Shown one piece after another: positions 9,718 through 19,511 of a DNA stretch of 64,000 bases. The stretch comes from Microvirgula aerodenitrificans DSM 15089 (GTDB taxonomy: Bacteria > Pseudomonadota > Gammaproteobacteria > Burkholderiales > Aquaspirillaceae), in NCBI RefSeq assembly GCF_000620105.1, contig NZ_JHVK01000005.1:186001-250000 (forward strand), read 5' to 3'. How positions within the stretch are numbered: position 1 is the first letter of the stretch; the number at the start of each line of letters is the position of its first letter. The notes under the pieces were generated by a model, which was given only the letters and a program-made list of their open reading frames with translations, had not been told where the DNA came from and did no database searches. The position numbers and the translations under genes were made by a program.

Positions 9718-9731
9718 TTGATGCGTCTCAA
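9718..9731. promoter_or_regulatory. imperfect FNR/DNR-like dyad
   Basis: TTGATGCGTCTCAA differs from TTGAT-N4-ATCAA at one core base and is embedded in the larger palindrome CCTTGA-N6-TCAAGG (9716-9733). It lies about 100 bp upstream of the Dnr-like gene, where an autoregulatory site could be. Weak evidence. Confidence 0.3.
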
Positions 9732-9894
9732 GGACGCTGCCCCGGCGGGGCCGTGACACTGTGGTCGGGCCACGGTGCATGCCTCCCGCCCCGCGGGCGG
9801 AAGCACGTGAAAAAAGTGTCGGTTTCCCGCCCGCTGGCCCATACCGGAGAAGCCGGTGCCCCCCGTTGGCCATGGGGACAGCTTGCCGATGGCC

Positions 9895-9908
9895 TTGATC
9901 CACGTCAA
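9895..9908 (+). promoter_or_regulatory. DNR/FNR box upstream of nnrS
   Basis: TTGATCCACGTCAA is a full dyad of the Dnr/Nnr/Fnr type, centred about 62 bp before the nnrS ATG. If it sits at -41.5 the transcript starts near 9943. The Dnr-like gene is divergently oriented next to it. Confidence 0.7.
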
Positions 9909-9963
9909 TGACGCACAATCCACCGGCAACCGACACTTTCCCACCTTCAATCCGGTATCCGTC

Positions 9964-11139
9964 ATGGCCCTGTTCTCCGCCCCCCACCGTTCCCTGTTCC
10001 TCTGCGGCGCGCTCGCAGCCATCGCCACGATGGCCTGGTGGTGGATGGTCCACTTTTCGGCCGCGCCGCCGGCGCTGAGCGTGGTACCGAGCCAGGCGCA
10101 CGGCTGGCTGATGCTGTACGGGATCTTTCCGTTCTTCATGTCCGGCTTCATCCTGACCGCGGGCCCCAAATGGCTGGCGGTACCGCCGCCGCGGCCGCCG
10201 CGCTGGCTGGCCGTGGTCGCGCTGATGGCGGCCGGCCTGCTGACCGTGCTGGCCGGCACCCGGCTGTCCGCACCGGTCGTACTGGCCGGGATGGCGCTGT
10301 ATACCCTGGGTTTTGCCGGCCTGACCCTGGTCTGGTTCGACCGGATTCGCGCCAGTCGCGCGCCGGACCGGCTGCATGCCTGGATGGTGCTGTGCGCGTT
10401 CGTGATCGGCGTGATCGGCCTGCTGTGCGGGCTGGCCTGGATCGCGGCCGGTGATGCGCGCCTGTGGCTTGCCACCCGCAGCCTGGCGCTGTGGGGTTTC
10501 CTGCTGCCGGTATTCCTGACCGTCTGCCACCGGATGGTGCCGTTCTTTACCGGCAATGTGCTGCAGCCCTACACGGTCTGGCGGCCACGCTGGTTGCTGT
10601 TCGCCATGCTGGCCGGCAGTGCGCTGCACGGACTGGCCGAGCTGACCGGCGTCACGTCGTTCCCGGTCGATGTCGCCGCCGCGCTGCTGCAGTGGTACGT
10701 ATGCTGGCGCTGGCAGGTCTGGCGCACCTTCCGCGTGCCACTGCTCGGCATGCTGCACGCGGCCTTTCTCTGGTGCGCGATCGCCTTCAGCCTGTATGCA
10801 CTGCAGTCCGGGCTGGCGCTGGCCGGCATCTGGGTCGGCGGCTATGCACCGCTGCACGCCATGACCGCCGGCTTCTTCGCCACCATGCTGCTGGGCTTCG
10901 CCACCCGCGTCACGCTGGGCCACAGCGGTCGCCCGCTTCAGGTCGGCCGGGTGCTGATCCTGGTCTATCTCGGCATGCACCTGGTCGCCCTTTCCCGCGT
11001 GCTGTCCGATTTCCTGCCGGCGGCACGCGGCCCGCTGCAGATGGCGGCGGCGATCGGCTGGCTGCTGGTACTGGCCGTGTGGGCCTGGAAAGTGGTTCCG
11101 ATCTACCTGAAACGCCGCGCCGACGGTCAGCCGGGATAA
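9964..11139 (+). CDS. nnrS: NnrS family haem-copper membrane protein
   Basis: 391 residues, about 12 hydrophobic helices. NnrS proteins relieve nitrosative stress and are controlled by NO-responsive Crp/Fnr regulators. Supporting stretches are MLYGIFPFFMSGFILTAGPKW, the mid-protein CHRMVPFFTGNVLQPY and MTAGFFATMLLGFATRVTLGHSG, with the conserved histidines of the family. ATG 9964 (MALFSAPHRSLFL) is chosen because the frame upstream runs through the DNR box. The next gene starts 53 bp later, probably as a separate unit. Confidence 0.9.
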   Translation: MALFSAPHRSLFLCGALAAIATMAWWWMVHFSAAPPALSVVPSQAHGWLMLYGIFPFFMSGFILTAGPKWLAVPPPRPPRWLAVVALMAAGLLTVLAGTRLSAPVVLAGMALYTLGFAGLTLVWFDRIRASRAPDRLHAWMVLCAFVIGVIGLLCGLAWIAAGDARLWLATRSLALWGFLLPVFLTVCHRMVPFFTGNVLQPYTVWRPRWLLFAMLAGSALHGLAELTGVTSFPVDVAAALLQWYVCWRWQVWRTFRVPLLGMLHAAFLWCAIAFSLYALQSGLALAGIWVGGYAPLHAMTAGFFATMLLGFATRVTLGHSGRPLQVGRVLILVYLGMHLVALSRVLSDFLPAARGPLQMAAAIGWLLVLAVWAWKVVPIYLKRRADGQPG

Positions 11140-11192
11140 GGGGCCTGCCGCCCGCAGGCGGCGTCCGGCGGACCACGTGTTATCCTTCAGGC

Positions 11193-11606
11193 ATGGATAC
11201 CTGGATGCAGTGGCTGGTCGTCGCGCTGTTGGCGCTGGCGATGGAACTCTTCTCCGGCAGTTTCTTTCTGCTGGTGCTTGCCGTCGGTCTGGCGGTCGCC
11301 GCCCTGCTGGCCTTTCTCGGCCTTGATGCGGCGGTCCAGGCCGCAGCGGCCGGCGTGGTCACGCTGGCCGGCTGGAGCCTGCTGTGGCGCAAACGCCGCA
11401 GCCTGCACCCGTCCTCTCCCCCGATGTCCCTCGATGCCGGCGCCCCGGTCCAGCTGTTGACCTGGACCGGCCCGACCCAGTGTCGCGTCCGCTACCGCGG
11501 TGCAGAATGGGAGGCCGAACTGATCGGCCCGCGCCATCCGGACGAACGCTACGTGGTCGCCCGCCTCGACGGCAACACCCTCGAAATCACCGCAGACAAT
11601 GCGTAA
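11193..11606 (+). CDS. NfeD-like membrane protein
   Basis: 137 residues: two or three N-terminal membrane helices (residues about 5-55), then an OB-fold NfeD C-terminal domain (GAPVQLLTWTGPTQCRVRYRGAEWEAEL and the end VVARLDGNTLEI). Short NfeD proteins pair with stomatin/SPFH proteins, and such a gene follows 12 bp later. They are thought to act together in membrane microdomains or with a protease. The start ATG has only a weak ribosome site. Confidence 0.85.
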   Translation: MDTWMQWLVVALLALAMELFSGSFFLLVLAVGLAVAALLAFLGLDAAVQAAAAGVVTLAGWSLLWRKRRSLHPSSPPMSLDAGAPVQLLTWTGPTQCRVRYRGAEWEAELIGPRHPDERYVVARLDGNTLEITADNA

Positions 11607-11618
11607 GAAAGGACGGTA

Positions 11619-12590
11619 ATGGAAGCCGCCATCGTTTTTCTGGTTCTGGTCATCATTTTCGTTTCCCGCGGCATCCGCATCGTGCCGCAGCAAAGCGCCT
11701 TCGTCATCGAGCGGCTCGGCCGCTATCACGCCACGCTGTCGCCGGGCCTGAACCTGATCATTCCGTTCGTCGACCGCCTCGCCTATCGCCACAGCCTGAA
11801 GGAAGTCCCGCTCGATGTCCCGAGCCAGGTCTGCATTACCCGCGACAATACCCAGCTGACCGTCGACGGCATTCTGTACTTCCAGGTAACCGACCCGCAC
11901 CGTGCGTCATACGGTTCCAGCAATTACATCATCGCCATTACCCAGCTCGCCCAGACCACACTGCGTTCGGTAATCGGCCGCATGGAGCTGGACAAGACCT
12001 TCGAGGAGCGCGACGAGATCAACCGCGCCGTGGTCGCCGCTCTCGACGAAGCCGCGTTCACCTGGGGCGTCAAGGTCCTGCGCTACGAGATCAAGGATCT
12101 GGTGCCGCCGCAGGAGATCCTGCACTCGATGCAGCAGCAGATCACCGCCGAGCGCGAAAAGCGCGCCCGCATCGCCCAGAGTGAAGGCCTGAAGATCGAG
12201 CAGATCAATATCGCTACCGGTCAGCGCGAAGCTGCGATCAAGAAATCCGAGGGCGAGCAGCAGTCGCTGATCAACCAGTCGACCGGCGAAAAGCAGGCAG
12301 CCATCAATCGCGCCGAGGGCGAAGCCGCTGCACTGCGTCTGGTCGCCGATGCCAATGCCCAGGCCATCAGTCTGGTTGCCGCCGCCATCCAGAAACAGGG
12401 CGGCAACGACGCCGTGAACCTGAAGGTCGCCGAGCAGTACATCGAGGCATTCGGCAAGCTGGCCAAGACCAGCAACACCATGCTGCTGCCGGCCAATGCA
12501 GCCGATGTGGCCGGCATGGTCGGTACCGCGCTGTCGATGCTGAAGCAGACCCAGCAGGTCAGCGCAGCGCCGACGTCCGGCAACCGCTAG
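11619..12590 (+). CDS. SPFH/band 7 (stomatin-like, QmcA type) protein
   Basis: 323 residues. An N-terminal membrane anchor (AAIVFLVLVIIFVSRGI) is followed by the SPFH domain (VPQQSAFVIERLGRYHATL, GLNLIIPFVDR) and a long Ala/Glu/Lys-rich helix with QREAAIKKSEGEQQSL-type repeats. AAAGGA lies six bases before the ATG. It oligomerises at the inner membrane and is linked to membrane-protein quality control in relatives. It forms an operon with the NfeD gene. The stop is one base from the convergent stop of the next gene. Confidence 0.93.
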   Translation: MEAAIVFLVLVIIFVSRGIRIVPQQSAFVIERLGRYHATLSPGLNLIIPFVDRLAYRHSLKEVPLDVPSQVCITRDNTQLTVDGILYFQVTDPHRASYGSSNYIIAITQLAQTTLRSVIGRMELDKTFEERDEINRAVVAALDEAAFTWGVKVLRYEIKDLVPPQEILHSMQQQITAEREKRARIAQSEGLKIEQINIATGQREAAIKKSEGEQQSLINQSTGEKQAAINRAEGEAAALRLVADANAQAISLVAAAIQKQGGNDAVNLKVAEQYIEAFGKLAKTSNTMLLPANAADVAGMVGTALSMLKQTQQVSAAPTSGNR

Positions 12591-12591
12591 G

Positions 12592-14076
12592 CTAACGCAG
12601 CGTCTTCTGCCACAGCACCGCCACCAGCCCGACCCCGCACAGCAGCGCCAGCCAGATGAACACCTGGTCGGCGCTGAGCAGTACCGCCTGCCGTTCCACC
12701 ATGCCGGCCAGCCCGGCCAGGCTGGCGGCCGAATCGACGTATCCTCCCTCGACCATCAGCGGATTGAAACCGTCCAGCTTCGCCACCAGTGCGGTATGGT
12801 TGCTGGCCAGGGCATCGAGCCATAACAGATTGCCGATACCGGAACCGGCCGTGATCGCGATCTGGCGCATGACATTCTTGAATGCATAGGCGTGGATAAA
12901 GTCCTGATGCGGGATTTCACGAAAGGTCAGCCCGGCGACCTGGATCACTGTCAGCAGCGGAAACAGCCCTTTCAGGGCAAACACGGGGAACAGCGCATCG
13001 GCCGGCGTTGCGCCGGTCGCCGAGGCCGACAGCCAGACCAGCGTCAGCGCGCACAGCGCAAAACCGGCGGCAATGACCTTGCGCCGGTCCGTCATCCATG
13101 GTGCCAGGCGGTAGTAGACCGGCAGTGCCAGCGCCGTGCACACCCCGCTGGTACTGAGGATCAACCCGGTCGTGGCGATATTGAATCCTTCTCCGGCCTG
13201 CAGGTACTGCGGCGCCAGGAAGGAAATGGCGCCATTCAGCAGATAATAGAACGCGTAGAAGCCAAGGCCGGCCAGGTAGCGGCGGCTGACCACCCGCCTG
13301 ACGTGCAGCCACGGGTCGTCATGCACCAGCAGGTGCCGGCCGACATAGATCAGCAGCAGCAGCGCGGCCGAACCGGTCAGCACCAGGGTCGGTGACAGCC
13401 GGGTATAGCGGTAGTCCTGGACCGTGTGCAGCAGCAGCAGTACGCCCAGGCTCAGCGCCAGCAGGGCCAGCCAGTCGATATTGCCGGCGGCACGCGGCAG
13501 GTGTGCTTCCTTCGGCAGCAGGCGCCAGCACAGCAGCAGGACCAGCGTGCCGAAGGTCGCCTGCATGACGAACACCGCCTGCCAGTTGCAGGCCTGCACC
13601 AGCACGCCGGTCAGCCACGGCACCAGCGCCATGCAGCCGAACAGACCGAGCATGAAGAGTCGCAGCTGCCTGCCCCGCTGCTCGGGCCGCAGAACCTGCT
13701 GCAGCATGATGCGCGAGCCGCTGAACAGCGGTCCGCCACCGATGCCCTGAATGACCCGCGCCAGCACCAGCATGCCGAACGAGGTACTCACGGACGACAG
13801 CAGCGCGCCGGCGACGAACACCGCCAGACAGCCCGTCAGCAGGGTGCGGAAGCGCATGAGCCGGGTAAAGCGTTCCAGCAGCAGGATCATGGTGGTGCCG
13901 GATGCGGCATAGGCGCTCAGCAGCCACAGGAAATCCTCGGGCGCGGCATGCAGGCCACCCCGGATATGGGCGCTGGCGGTCACCACGCTGGCGGTGGACA
14001 TGAAATCCACACAGGTGATCAGGCCGGCCAGCAGACCGATGTAGCGCCGACGGTGCAGGAAACGGTATCTGGGCAT
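12592..14076 (-). CDS. MFS exporter, DHA2 (14-helix) type
   Basis: 494 residues with about 14 hydrophobic segments. The SAYAASGTTMILLLERFTRLMRFR loop and RVIQGIGGGPLFSGSRIMLQQVL are the helix 2-3 and motif C regions of the DHA2 drug:proton antiporters such as EmrB. The end of the protein is unusual in lacking a long tail. It is divergent from a LysR gene 90 bp away, which probably regulates it. Substrate unknown. Confidence 0.88.
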   Translation of the reverse strand: MPRYRFLHRRRYIGLLAGLITCVDFMSTASVVTASAHIRGGLHAAPEDFLWLLSAYAASGTTMILLLERFTRLMRFRTLLTGCLAVFVAGALLSSVSTSFGMLVLARVIQGIGGGPLFSGSRIMLQQVLRPEQRGRQLRLFMLGLFGCMALVPWLTGVLVQACNWQAVFVMQATFGTLVLLLCWRLLPKEAHLPRAAGNIDWLALLALSLGVLLLLHTVQDYRYTRLSPTLVLTGSAALLLLIYVGRHLLVHDDPWLHVRRVVSRRYLAGLGFYAFYYLLNGAISFLAPQYLQAGEGFNIATTGLILSTSGVCTALALPVYYRLAPWMTDRRKVIAAGFALCALTLVWLSASATGATPADALFPVFALKGLFPLLTVIQVAGLTFREIPHQDFIHAYAFKNVMRQIAITAGSGIGNLLWLDALASNHTALVAKLDGFNPLMVEGGYVDSAASLAGLAGMVERQAVLLSADQVFIWLALLCGVGLVAVLWQKTLR

Positions 14077-14146
14077 GCAGGCAATCTCTTGGGAGAGGCC
14101 AGCATAAGAGATATTTTCGCGACAATAATCGGGAAAAACGGGTTAG

Positions 14147-14168
14147 ATTGTTGCTATATTGGAACAAT
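14147..14168. promoter_or_regulatory. LysR-type operator candidate
   Basis: ATTGTT-N10-AACAAT inverted repeat between the divergent exporter and LysR genes, containing the T-N11-A pattern of LysR sites. The right arm touches the LysR start codon, as expected for an autorepression site. Consensus match only. Confidence 0.4.
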
Positions 14169-15093
14169 GAACTGTCTTGACGACCTGAACCTGTTTGTCG
14201 CCGTGGCCGAAGCGGCCAGCTTTACCGCTGCGGCCGGCCGGCTGGGCATGCCGAAATCCAGTGTCAGCCGCGCCGTGACACGGCTGGAGGCCGCGCTGGG
14301 CAACCGTCTGTTCGAGCGCAGCACCCGGCATCTGCGCCTGACCGAAGCGGGTGAACAGCTGTGGGCACAAAGTGCCCCGCTGCTGCAGCGGCTGGAAAAC
14401 GTGCTCGAGCAGTCGATGGCCCACAACGAGGCACCACGCGGGCTGCTGAAGATCGCCTCACCGTACGAACTCGGCATCCTGCGGCTGGGTACCGTCGTCA
14501 ACCGGGTGCTGGCGCAGCATCCGGCGCTGGAAGCCCAGGTCGAGCTGACTTCGCGTCATCATGATCCGCGAGCCGAGGATTTCGATATCGTGTTCCGGCT
14601 GCAGGCCGCGCCACTGCCCGATTCCGGCCAGATTGCACGGCGCATCTACGACGTGCCGCGCCGGCTGTACGCTTCGCCGGCCCTGCGCGACCAGTTGCGG
14701 CTGGAGACGCTGGTCCACCCGGGCGAGCTGGCAACCCTGCCCTGTCTGATGAGCCCGGCCGAGCCGGAGTGGCAGCTGTGCGCGCCGGATGGCCAGATTG
14801 TCACCATCCAGCCTCGCGGCCGGCTGCGCGCCTACAACGTCAGCCTGCTGCTGCAGGGCGTGATCGCCGGTCTCGGCATCGGCCTGCTGTCGGACAGTTA
14901 CTGCAGCGAGGCGGTGAAACGCGGCGAAATTGTCCCCCTCCTACCCGATTACCCGCCGTTGCCGCTGCGCGTGTATGCGCTGCTGCCGGGCCGGCGGCTG
15001 ATGCCGGCCAAGGTCCGGGTCTTTCTCGATGCGGTGGCAGAGGAGCTGGGGCGCGGCGCCCCCGACAGTGTGGCACCGCACCCGGTCGGGTAA
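14167..15093 (+). CDS. LysR family transcriptional regulator
   Basis: 308 residues. The N-terminal winged helix-turn-helix is clear (LNLFVAVAEAASFTAAAGRL, SSVSRAVTRLEAALGNRLFER) and the rest is a periplasmic-binding-like effector domain (from about residue 90) ending in the ALLPGRRLMPAKVRVFLDAV stretch. It belongs to the CrgA/DmlR-like group with a short spacer. The reading frame is open far upstream over the exporter gene, but ATG 14167 matches the family start. Likely regulator of the adjacent DHA2 exporter; effector unknown. Confidence 0.9.
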   Translation: MNCLDDLNLFVAVAEAASFTAAAGRLGMPKSSVSRAVTRLEAALGNRLFERSTRHLRLTEAGEQLWAQSAPLLQRLENVLEQSMAHNEAPRGLLKIASPYELGILRLGTVVNRVLAQHPALEAQVELTSRHHDPRAEDFDIVFRLQAAPLPDSGQIARRIYDVPRRLYASPALRDQLRLETLVHPGELATLPCLMSPAEPEWQLCAPDGQIVTIQPRGRLRAYNVSLLLQGVIAGLGIGLLSDSYCSEAVKRGEIVPLLPDYPPLPLRVYALLPGRRLMPAKVRVFLDAVAEELGRGAPDSVAPHPVG

Positions 15094-15098
15094 AAACA

Positions 15099-15146
15099 GA
15101 CGGCCCGCCGCCCCTCCCGGGCAAACGGAGGGGACGACGGGCCGTC
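15099..15146. terminator. bidirectional terminator between lysR and accD
   Basis: GACGGCCCG plus CCCCTCC arms pair with GGAGGGG plus CGGGCCGTC, leaving a small internal bulge and a 9-base loop. It lies a few bases after the LysR stop and 18 bp after the accD stop on the other strand. Confidence 0.7.
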
Positions 15147-15163
15147 GGCGGACGGGCGCGGAC

Positions 15164-16027
15164 TCAGACGGCGGCGGGTTGCCGCATCAGCAGCGTCAGC
15201 ATGCCGGCCACCTTCTCGCGCATCTCGCGCCGGTCGATGATCTGGTCGAGCGCGCCCTTCTCCAGCAGGAACTCGGCACGCTGGAAGCCTTCCGGCAGCG
15301 TTTCGCGTACGGTCTGTTCGATAACCCGCGGACCGGCAAAGCCGATCAGCGCACCCGGTTCGCCAATCACCACGTCGCCGAGGAAGGCGAAGCTGGCCGA
15401 GACGCCGCCCATGGTCGGGTCGGTCAGAATGGAGATGAACGGCAGCTTGCGGTCGGTCAGCAGTTGCAGCGCAGCACTGGTCTTGGCCATCTGCATCAGC
15501 GAACTCAGGCCTTCCTGCATCCGCGCGCCACCGGAGGCCGCCACGCATATGAACGGGCAGTCGGCCTCGACGGCGGCACGCACGCCGCGCACGAAGCGCT
15601 CGCCGACCACCGACCCCATCGAGCCACCGATAAACTTGAACTCGAAGGCGGCCACGACCACCGGCAGGCTGAGGATCGCGCCCTGCATGACCACCATGGC
15701 GTCGTCTTCGCCGGTCTGCTCGTGGGCGGCAACCAGCCGGTCCGGGTATTTCTTGCTGTCCTTGAATTTCAGGATGTCGACCGGGCGGACTTCCGCACCA
15801 ATCTCGGCCCGCCCTTCGGCATCAAGCAGGACATCCAGCCGCGCACGCGCATTCAGCGGGTGATGGTGCCCACACTTCGGACATACATGGAGATTGTTCT
15901 CCAGGTCCGTGTGGTACAGCACCGCCTCGCAGGCAACGCATTTGGCCCACAACCCTTCGGGCACGCCCGACGGTCGCTTGTTGTCCTTCTTGATCTTCGG
16001 CGGCAGGAGCTTGTTCAACCAGCTCAT
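15164..16027 (-). CDS. accD: acetyl-CoA carboxylase carboxyltransferase subunit beta
   Basis: 287 residues. It transfers carboxyl from carboxybiotin to acetyl-CoA in the first step of fatty acid synthesis, together with AccA (not in the window). The N-terminal four-cysteine zinc ribbon is complete (CVAC near residue 31, CPKC near residue 50) and the crotonase-like core follows ([39 protein letters not shown]). It is the last gene of the trp cluster, 74 bp after trpA, the order usual in Neisseriales. Confidence 0.97.
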   Translation of the reverse strand: MSWLNKLLPPKIKKDNKRPSGVPEGLWAKCVACEAVLYHTDLENNLHVCPKCGHHHPLNARARLDVLLDAEGRAEIGAEVRPVDILKFKDSKKYPDRLVAAHEQTGEDDAMVVMQGAILSLPVVVAAFEFKFIGGSMGSVVGERFVRGVRAAVEADCPFICVAASGGARMQEGLSSLMQMAKTSAALQLLTDRKLPFISILTDPTMGGVSASFAFLGDVVIGEPGALIGFAGPRVIEQTVRETLPEGFQRAEFLLEKGALDQIIDRREMREKVAGMLTLLMRQPAAV

Positions 16028-16101
16028 GGCAACTCCGTGGAATGCAGCAAACCCGCGAGTTTACCTCGCGGGCGCAAAATTGTCAGACATCGATCGCCGG
16101 A

Positions 16102-16899
16102 TCAGGCGTCCAGCGCGGTACGGATCTCGCGCAGCAGCGCTTCCAGCCGGGCGGGCGCAGCAGCCGGGCCGGCGGCCTCGATCTCCTGCACCAGCCGCGA
16201 ACCGATCACCACCGCGTCGGCCACCGCGCCGATGCGGCGCGCCGTTTCGCCATCGCGAATGCCGAACCCGACCCCGATCGGCAGCTTGATGTACTGTCTC
16301 AGCGCCGTGACGCGGGCCGACACCTCGGCCGGGTCCAGCGTGGCAGCACCGGTCACGCCCTTCAGCGACACGTAGTACACATAGCCGCTGGCCAGCGCCC
16401 CGACGGCCTCGACCCGGTTCAGCGGCGTGGTCGGCGCAATCAGGAACACCGTCGCCAGACCGGCGGCCTTCAGCACCCCGGCGTATTCGGCGCTTTCTTC
16501 CGGCGGGCAGTCGACGGTCAGCACGCCATCGACACCAGCGGCCGCGGCCGCCGTGGCGAAGGCCTCGTAGCCCATTGCCTCGATCGGGTTCAGGTAGCCC
16601 ATCAGCACGACCGGCGTGGTGCTGTCGTCGCGACGGAAATCCGCGACCAGGCCAAGTACGGTGCGCAGGCTGACGCCATGCGCCAGCGCCCTCTCGCTGG
16701 CGAGCTGGATCACCGGGCCATCGGCCATCGGGTCGGAAAACGGGATGCCGAGTTCGATGACATCGGCGCCGCCGCGCACCAGCGCATGCATCAGGCCGAC
16801 GGTGGCCGACGGGGTCGGGTCACCGGCGGTAATGAACGGAATCAGGGCCTTCTTGCCATCGCGGGCCACGGCGGCCAGCCGGGTGTCGATACGATTCAT
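16102..16899 (-). CDS. trpA: tryptophan synthase alpha subunit
   Basis: 265 residues. It cleaves indole-3-glycerol phosphate and channels indole to TrpB. The TIM barrel carries [10 protein letters not shown], the catalytic Glu in [17 protein letters not shown] and the catalytic Asp in [12 protein letters not shown]; the phosphate loop [10 protein letters not shown] is present. The frame extends to 17076 but the upstream part overlaps trpB, and [11 protein letters not shown] is the family start. Eight bases separate it from trpB, so translation is probably coupled. Confidence 0.97.
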   Translation of the reverse strand: MNRIDTRLAAVARDGKKALIPFITAGDPTPSATVGLMHALVRGGADVIELGIPFSDPMADGPVIQLASERALAHGVSLRTVLGLVADFRRDDSTTPVVLMGYLNPIEAMGYEAFATAAAAAGVDGVLTVDCPPEESAEYAGVLKAAGLATVFLIAPTTPLNRVEAVGALASGYVYYVSLKGVTGAATLDPAEVSARVTALRQYIKLPIGVGFGIRDGETARRIGAVADAVVIGSRLVQEIEAAGPAAAPARLEALLREIRTALDA

Positions 16900-16907
16900 A
16901 GCTGTGC

Positions 16908-18110
16908 TCACAATTCGATGCCGGCGAGACCCGCCACGGTATTGATGTCCTTGTCGCCACGACCGGACAGCGACACCAGGATGCTCTGCTCCGCGCTCAT
17001 GCCGGCGGCAAGCTTCATCGCGTAGGCGACGGCATGGCTCGACTCCAGTGCCGGAATGATGCCTTCCAGCCGGCACAGCGCATGGAACGCTTCCAGCGCC
17101 TCGTCATCGGATACGGCAACATACTCGGCACGGCCGATATCCTTCAGGTACGCATGCTCCGGGCCGACGCCGGGATAGTCGAGGCCGGCCGACACCGAGT
17201 GGGTCTCGGCGATCTGGCCATTCTCGTCCTGCATCAGGTAGGTGCGGTTGCCGTGCAGCACGCCAACCGGCGCATTGGCCGTCAGCGGCGCGGCATGCCG
17301 GCCGGTGGCGATGCCGTCGCCAGCCGCCTCGACACCGATGATGCGCACGCCCGGTTCGTCGATATACGGGTAGAACAGCCCGATCGCGTTCGAGCCGCCA
17401 CCGACGCAGGCCACCACCGCATCCGGCTGCCCGCCGGTCATCTGCGGCATCTGGATCCGGGCTTCCTCGCCGATCACCTTCTGGAAATCGCGCACCAGCA
17501 TCGGGTACGGGTGCGGGCCGGCGCAGGTGCCGATGATGTAATAGGTGCTGTCGATATTGGCAACCCAGTCGCGCATCGCCTCGTTCATCGCGTCCTTCAG
17601 CGTCCGCGAGCCGGATTCGACCGGCACCACGGTGGCGCCGAGCAGCTTCATGCGGAACACGTTCGGCGCCTGGCGCTTGACATCCTCGGCGCCCATGTAG
17701 ACCACGCACTCCATGCCGTAGCGTGCCGCCACCGTCGCCGAGGCAACGCCATGCTGGCCGGCACCGGTCTCGGCGATCACCCGCTTCTTGCCCATGCGCC
17801 GGGCCAGCAGCGCCTGGCCGATGGTGTTGTTGACCTTGTGCGCGCCGGTATGGTTCAGATCCTCGCGCTTGAGGAAGATCCGCGCGCCGCCGGCAGCCTC
17901 GGACAGGCGGCTGGCAAAGTAGATCGGACTCGGCCGGCCGACGTAGTGCTTCAGCTCGTAGCGGTACTCTTCCATGAACGCGGGATCGTTCCTGGCCTTT
18001 TCGTACTCTGCCTTGAGTTCGTCGAGCGCGGACATCAGCGTCTCGGCGACGAATACCCCTCCGTGCCGGCCGAAGTGGCCCTGGGCATCGGGCATGTCAT
18101 ACGGATGCAT
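16908..18110 (-). CDS. trpB: tryptophan synthase beta subunit
   Basis: 400 residues. A PLP enzyme that joins indole and serine. The PLP lysine is in HTGAHKVNN, the catalytic Glu region is [12 protein letters not shown], and the phosphate-binding loop is [14 protein letters not shown] lies seven bases before the ATG. The gene overlaps the end of trpF by 14 bp and is followed by trpA. No trpE, G, D or C is in the window, so the pathway is split as in other Neisseriales. Confidence 0.98.
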   Translation of the reverse strand: MHPYDMPDAQGHFGRHGGVFVAETLMSALDELKAEYEKARNDPAFMEEYRYELKHYVGRPSPIYFASRLSEAAGGARIFLKREDLNHTGAHKVNNTIGQALLARRMGKKRVIAETGAGQHGVASATVAARYGMECVVYMGAEDVKRQAPNVFRMKLLGATVVPVESGSRTLKDAMNEAMRDWVANIDSTYYIIGTCAGPHPYPMLVRDFQKVIGEEARIQMPQMTGGQPDAVVACVGGGSNAIGLFYPYIDEPGVRIIGVEAAGDGIATGRHAAPLTANAPVGVLHGNRTYLMQDENGQIAETHSVSAGLDYPGVGPEHAYLKDIGRAEYVAVSDDEALEAFHALCRLEGIIPALESSHAVAYAMKLAAGMSAEQSILVSLSGRGDKDINTVAGLAGIEL

Positions 18111-18726
18111 CGTGAACTCCTGAGATGAATGCCGCGATTTTCGCGGCGTCCTTGATTCCCTTGGCGGCTTCGACGCCGCTCGAGACATCGACCGCCGCCG
18201 GCCGCACACGGCGGATGGCGTCGGTCACGTTTTCCGGGTCCAGTCCACCGGACAGGATCAGTGGCAATGGCAGCGCTGGCGGCAGCAGACGCCAGTCGAA
18301 GGTCGCGCCGGTGCCGCCGGCCTGGCCGGGGACAAAAGCGTCGCACAGCAGACCGCGGGCGCCGGCATGGCGGCCGGCATAGTCTAGCAAATCGAGCCCC
18401 GGCCGCACGCGTACCGCTTTCAGGTACGGACGCTGAAACGCGCGGCAGAAGTCCGGCGATTCGTCACCATGAAACTGCAGCATGTCCACCGGCACGGCGG
18501 CCAGCACCGCTTCAACCTGCGCTGGCGCCGGGTCGACGAACAGCGCGACCACGCTGACGAACGGCGGCAGCGCCGCAACCACGGCCCGGGCCTGCTCCAG
18601 TGTCACATGCCGCGGGCTGTCCGGGTAGAACACCAGGCCGATGGCATCGACGCCGAGCCGCGCGCAGTCATGGGCATCCTGCGCCCGGGTCAGGCCGCAC
18701 ACCTTGATGCGGGGCGTCTCGATCAT
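18097..18726 (-). CDS. trpF: phosphoribosylanthranilate isomerase
   Basis: 209 residues. It isomerises phosphoribosylanthranilate in tryptophan synthesis. The TIM barrel has [12 protein letters not shown] with the catalytic Cys, [12 protein letters not shown], the catalytic Asp in LLCDAFVPG and the phosphate motif [12 protein letters not shown] and VDVSSGVE. It lies eight bases after truA and overlaps trpB by 14 bp. Confidence 0.97.
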   Translation of the reverse strand: MIETPRIKVCGLTRAQDAHDCARLGVDAIGLVFYPDSPRHVTLEQARAVVAALPPFVSVVALFVDPAPAQVEAVLAAVPVDMLQFHGDESPDFCRAFQRPYLKAVRVRPGLDLLDYAGRHAGARGLLCDAFVPGQAGGTGATFDWRLLPPALPLPLILSGGLDPENVTDAIRRVRPAAVDVSSGVEAAKGIKDAAKIAAFISGVHDASV

Positions 18727-18734
18727 GGCGACTT

Positions 18735-19511
18735 TCAGAAAAAGATCCGGCCGCCGGTCTGCGGCAGCCCGAAATGCGGTGGATAGGTCACGCCGGTCAG
18801 GTACAGCCCGTCCGGCATGAAGGTCGGCGGCGCGCGGCGACGGTCACGCTCGGCCAGCAGCGCCTCGATCCACGCCGGCGGGTAAGCCCCCTTGCCGACA
18901 TAGACCAGCGCCCCGACCAGATTGCGCACCATGTGGTGCAGGAACGCATCGGCATTGAGATCGAAACGGATCAGGTCGCCATGCTGATGGATATCGAAGC
19001 GGGCCAGCGACTTGACCGGCGTGCGCGCCTGGCATTCGGCCGCGCGAAAGCTGGAAAAATCATGCGTGCCGAGCAGGCGTTGCGCGGCATCGCGCATGGC
19101 GTCGACATCGAGCGGCGAGTGGAACCAGCCGGCCCGGCCGGCTGCCAGTCCCGGGCGTACCGGGTGATTGAGCAGGTAATAGCTGTACGAGCGGGCAGAC
19201 GCCGAGAAACGGGCATGGAAGTCGTCGCTGACCTCATGCGCCCACAGCACGGCGACGCCGGGCGGCAGGAAACGGTTCACGCCGCGCACCCAGGCTGTGG
19301 CCGGACGGCTCGCCTGCGTGTCGAAATGCACTACCTGTTCGGCCGCGTGCACGCCGGCATCGGTCCGGCCGGCGGCCAGCACCTTGACCGGATGGCTGGC
19401 GATCTCCGTCAGCGCCGCCTCCAGTGCATCCTGCACGGTCCGCCCGTCCGGCTGGGTCTGCCAGCCGCAGAAATGACGTCCGTCGTATTCGAGCCCGAGG
19501 GCAATCCTCAT
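18735..19511 (-). CDS. truA: tRNA pseudouridine(38-40) synthase
   Basis: 258 residues. It converts uridines 38-40 of the anticodon arm to pseudouridine. [17 protein letters not shown] at the start and the catalytic Asp in [10 protein letters not shown] are diagnostic; [17 protein letters not shown] is the C-terminal signature. ATG 19511 is chosen; upstream codons belong to the overlapping EcfT-like gene, whose stop overlaps the ATG by four bases. It is part of the fimV-truA-trp-accD order. Confidence 0.97.
   Translation of the reverse strand: MRIALGLEYDGRHFCGWQTQPDGRTVQDALEAALTEIASHPVKVLAAGRTDAGVHAAEQVVHFDTQASRPATAWVRGVNRFLPPGVAVLWAHEVSDDFHARFSASARSYSYYLLNHPVRPGLAAGRAGWFHSPLDVDAMRDAAQRLLGTHDFSSFRAAECQARTPVKSLARFDIHQHGDLIRFDLNADAFLHHMVRNLVGALVYVGKGAYPPAWIEALLAERDRRRAPPTFMPDGLYLTGVTYPPHFGLPQTGGRIFF

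Noticed and set aside
9685-10980. 431-codon frame antisense to nnrS
   Set aside because: Gln/Arg/Gly-rich shadow of nnrS with no domain; it also crosses the DNR box.
13426-14166. Long N-terminal extension of the LysR gene
   Set aside because: The extra 247 codons are antisense to the exporter gene and Gln/His/Arg-rich; the family start is ATG 14167.
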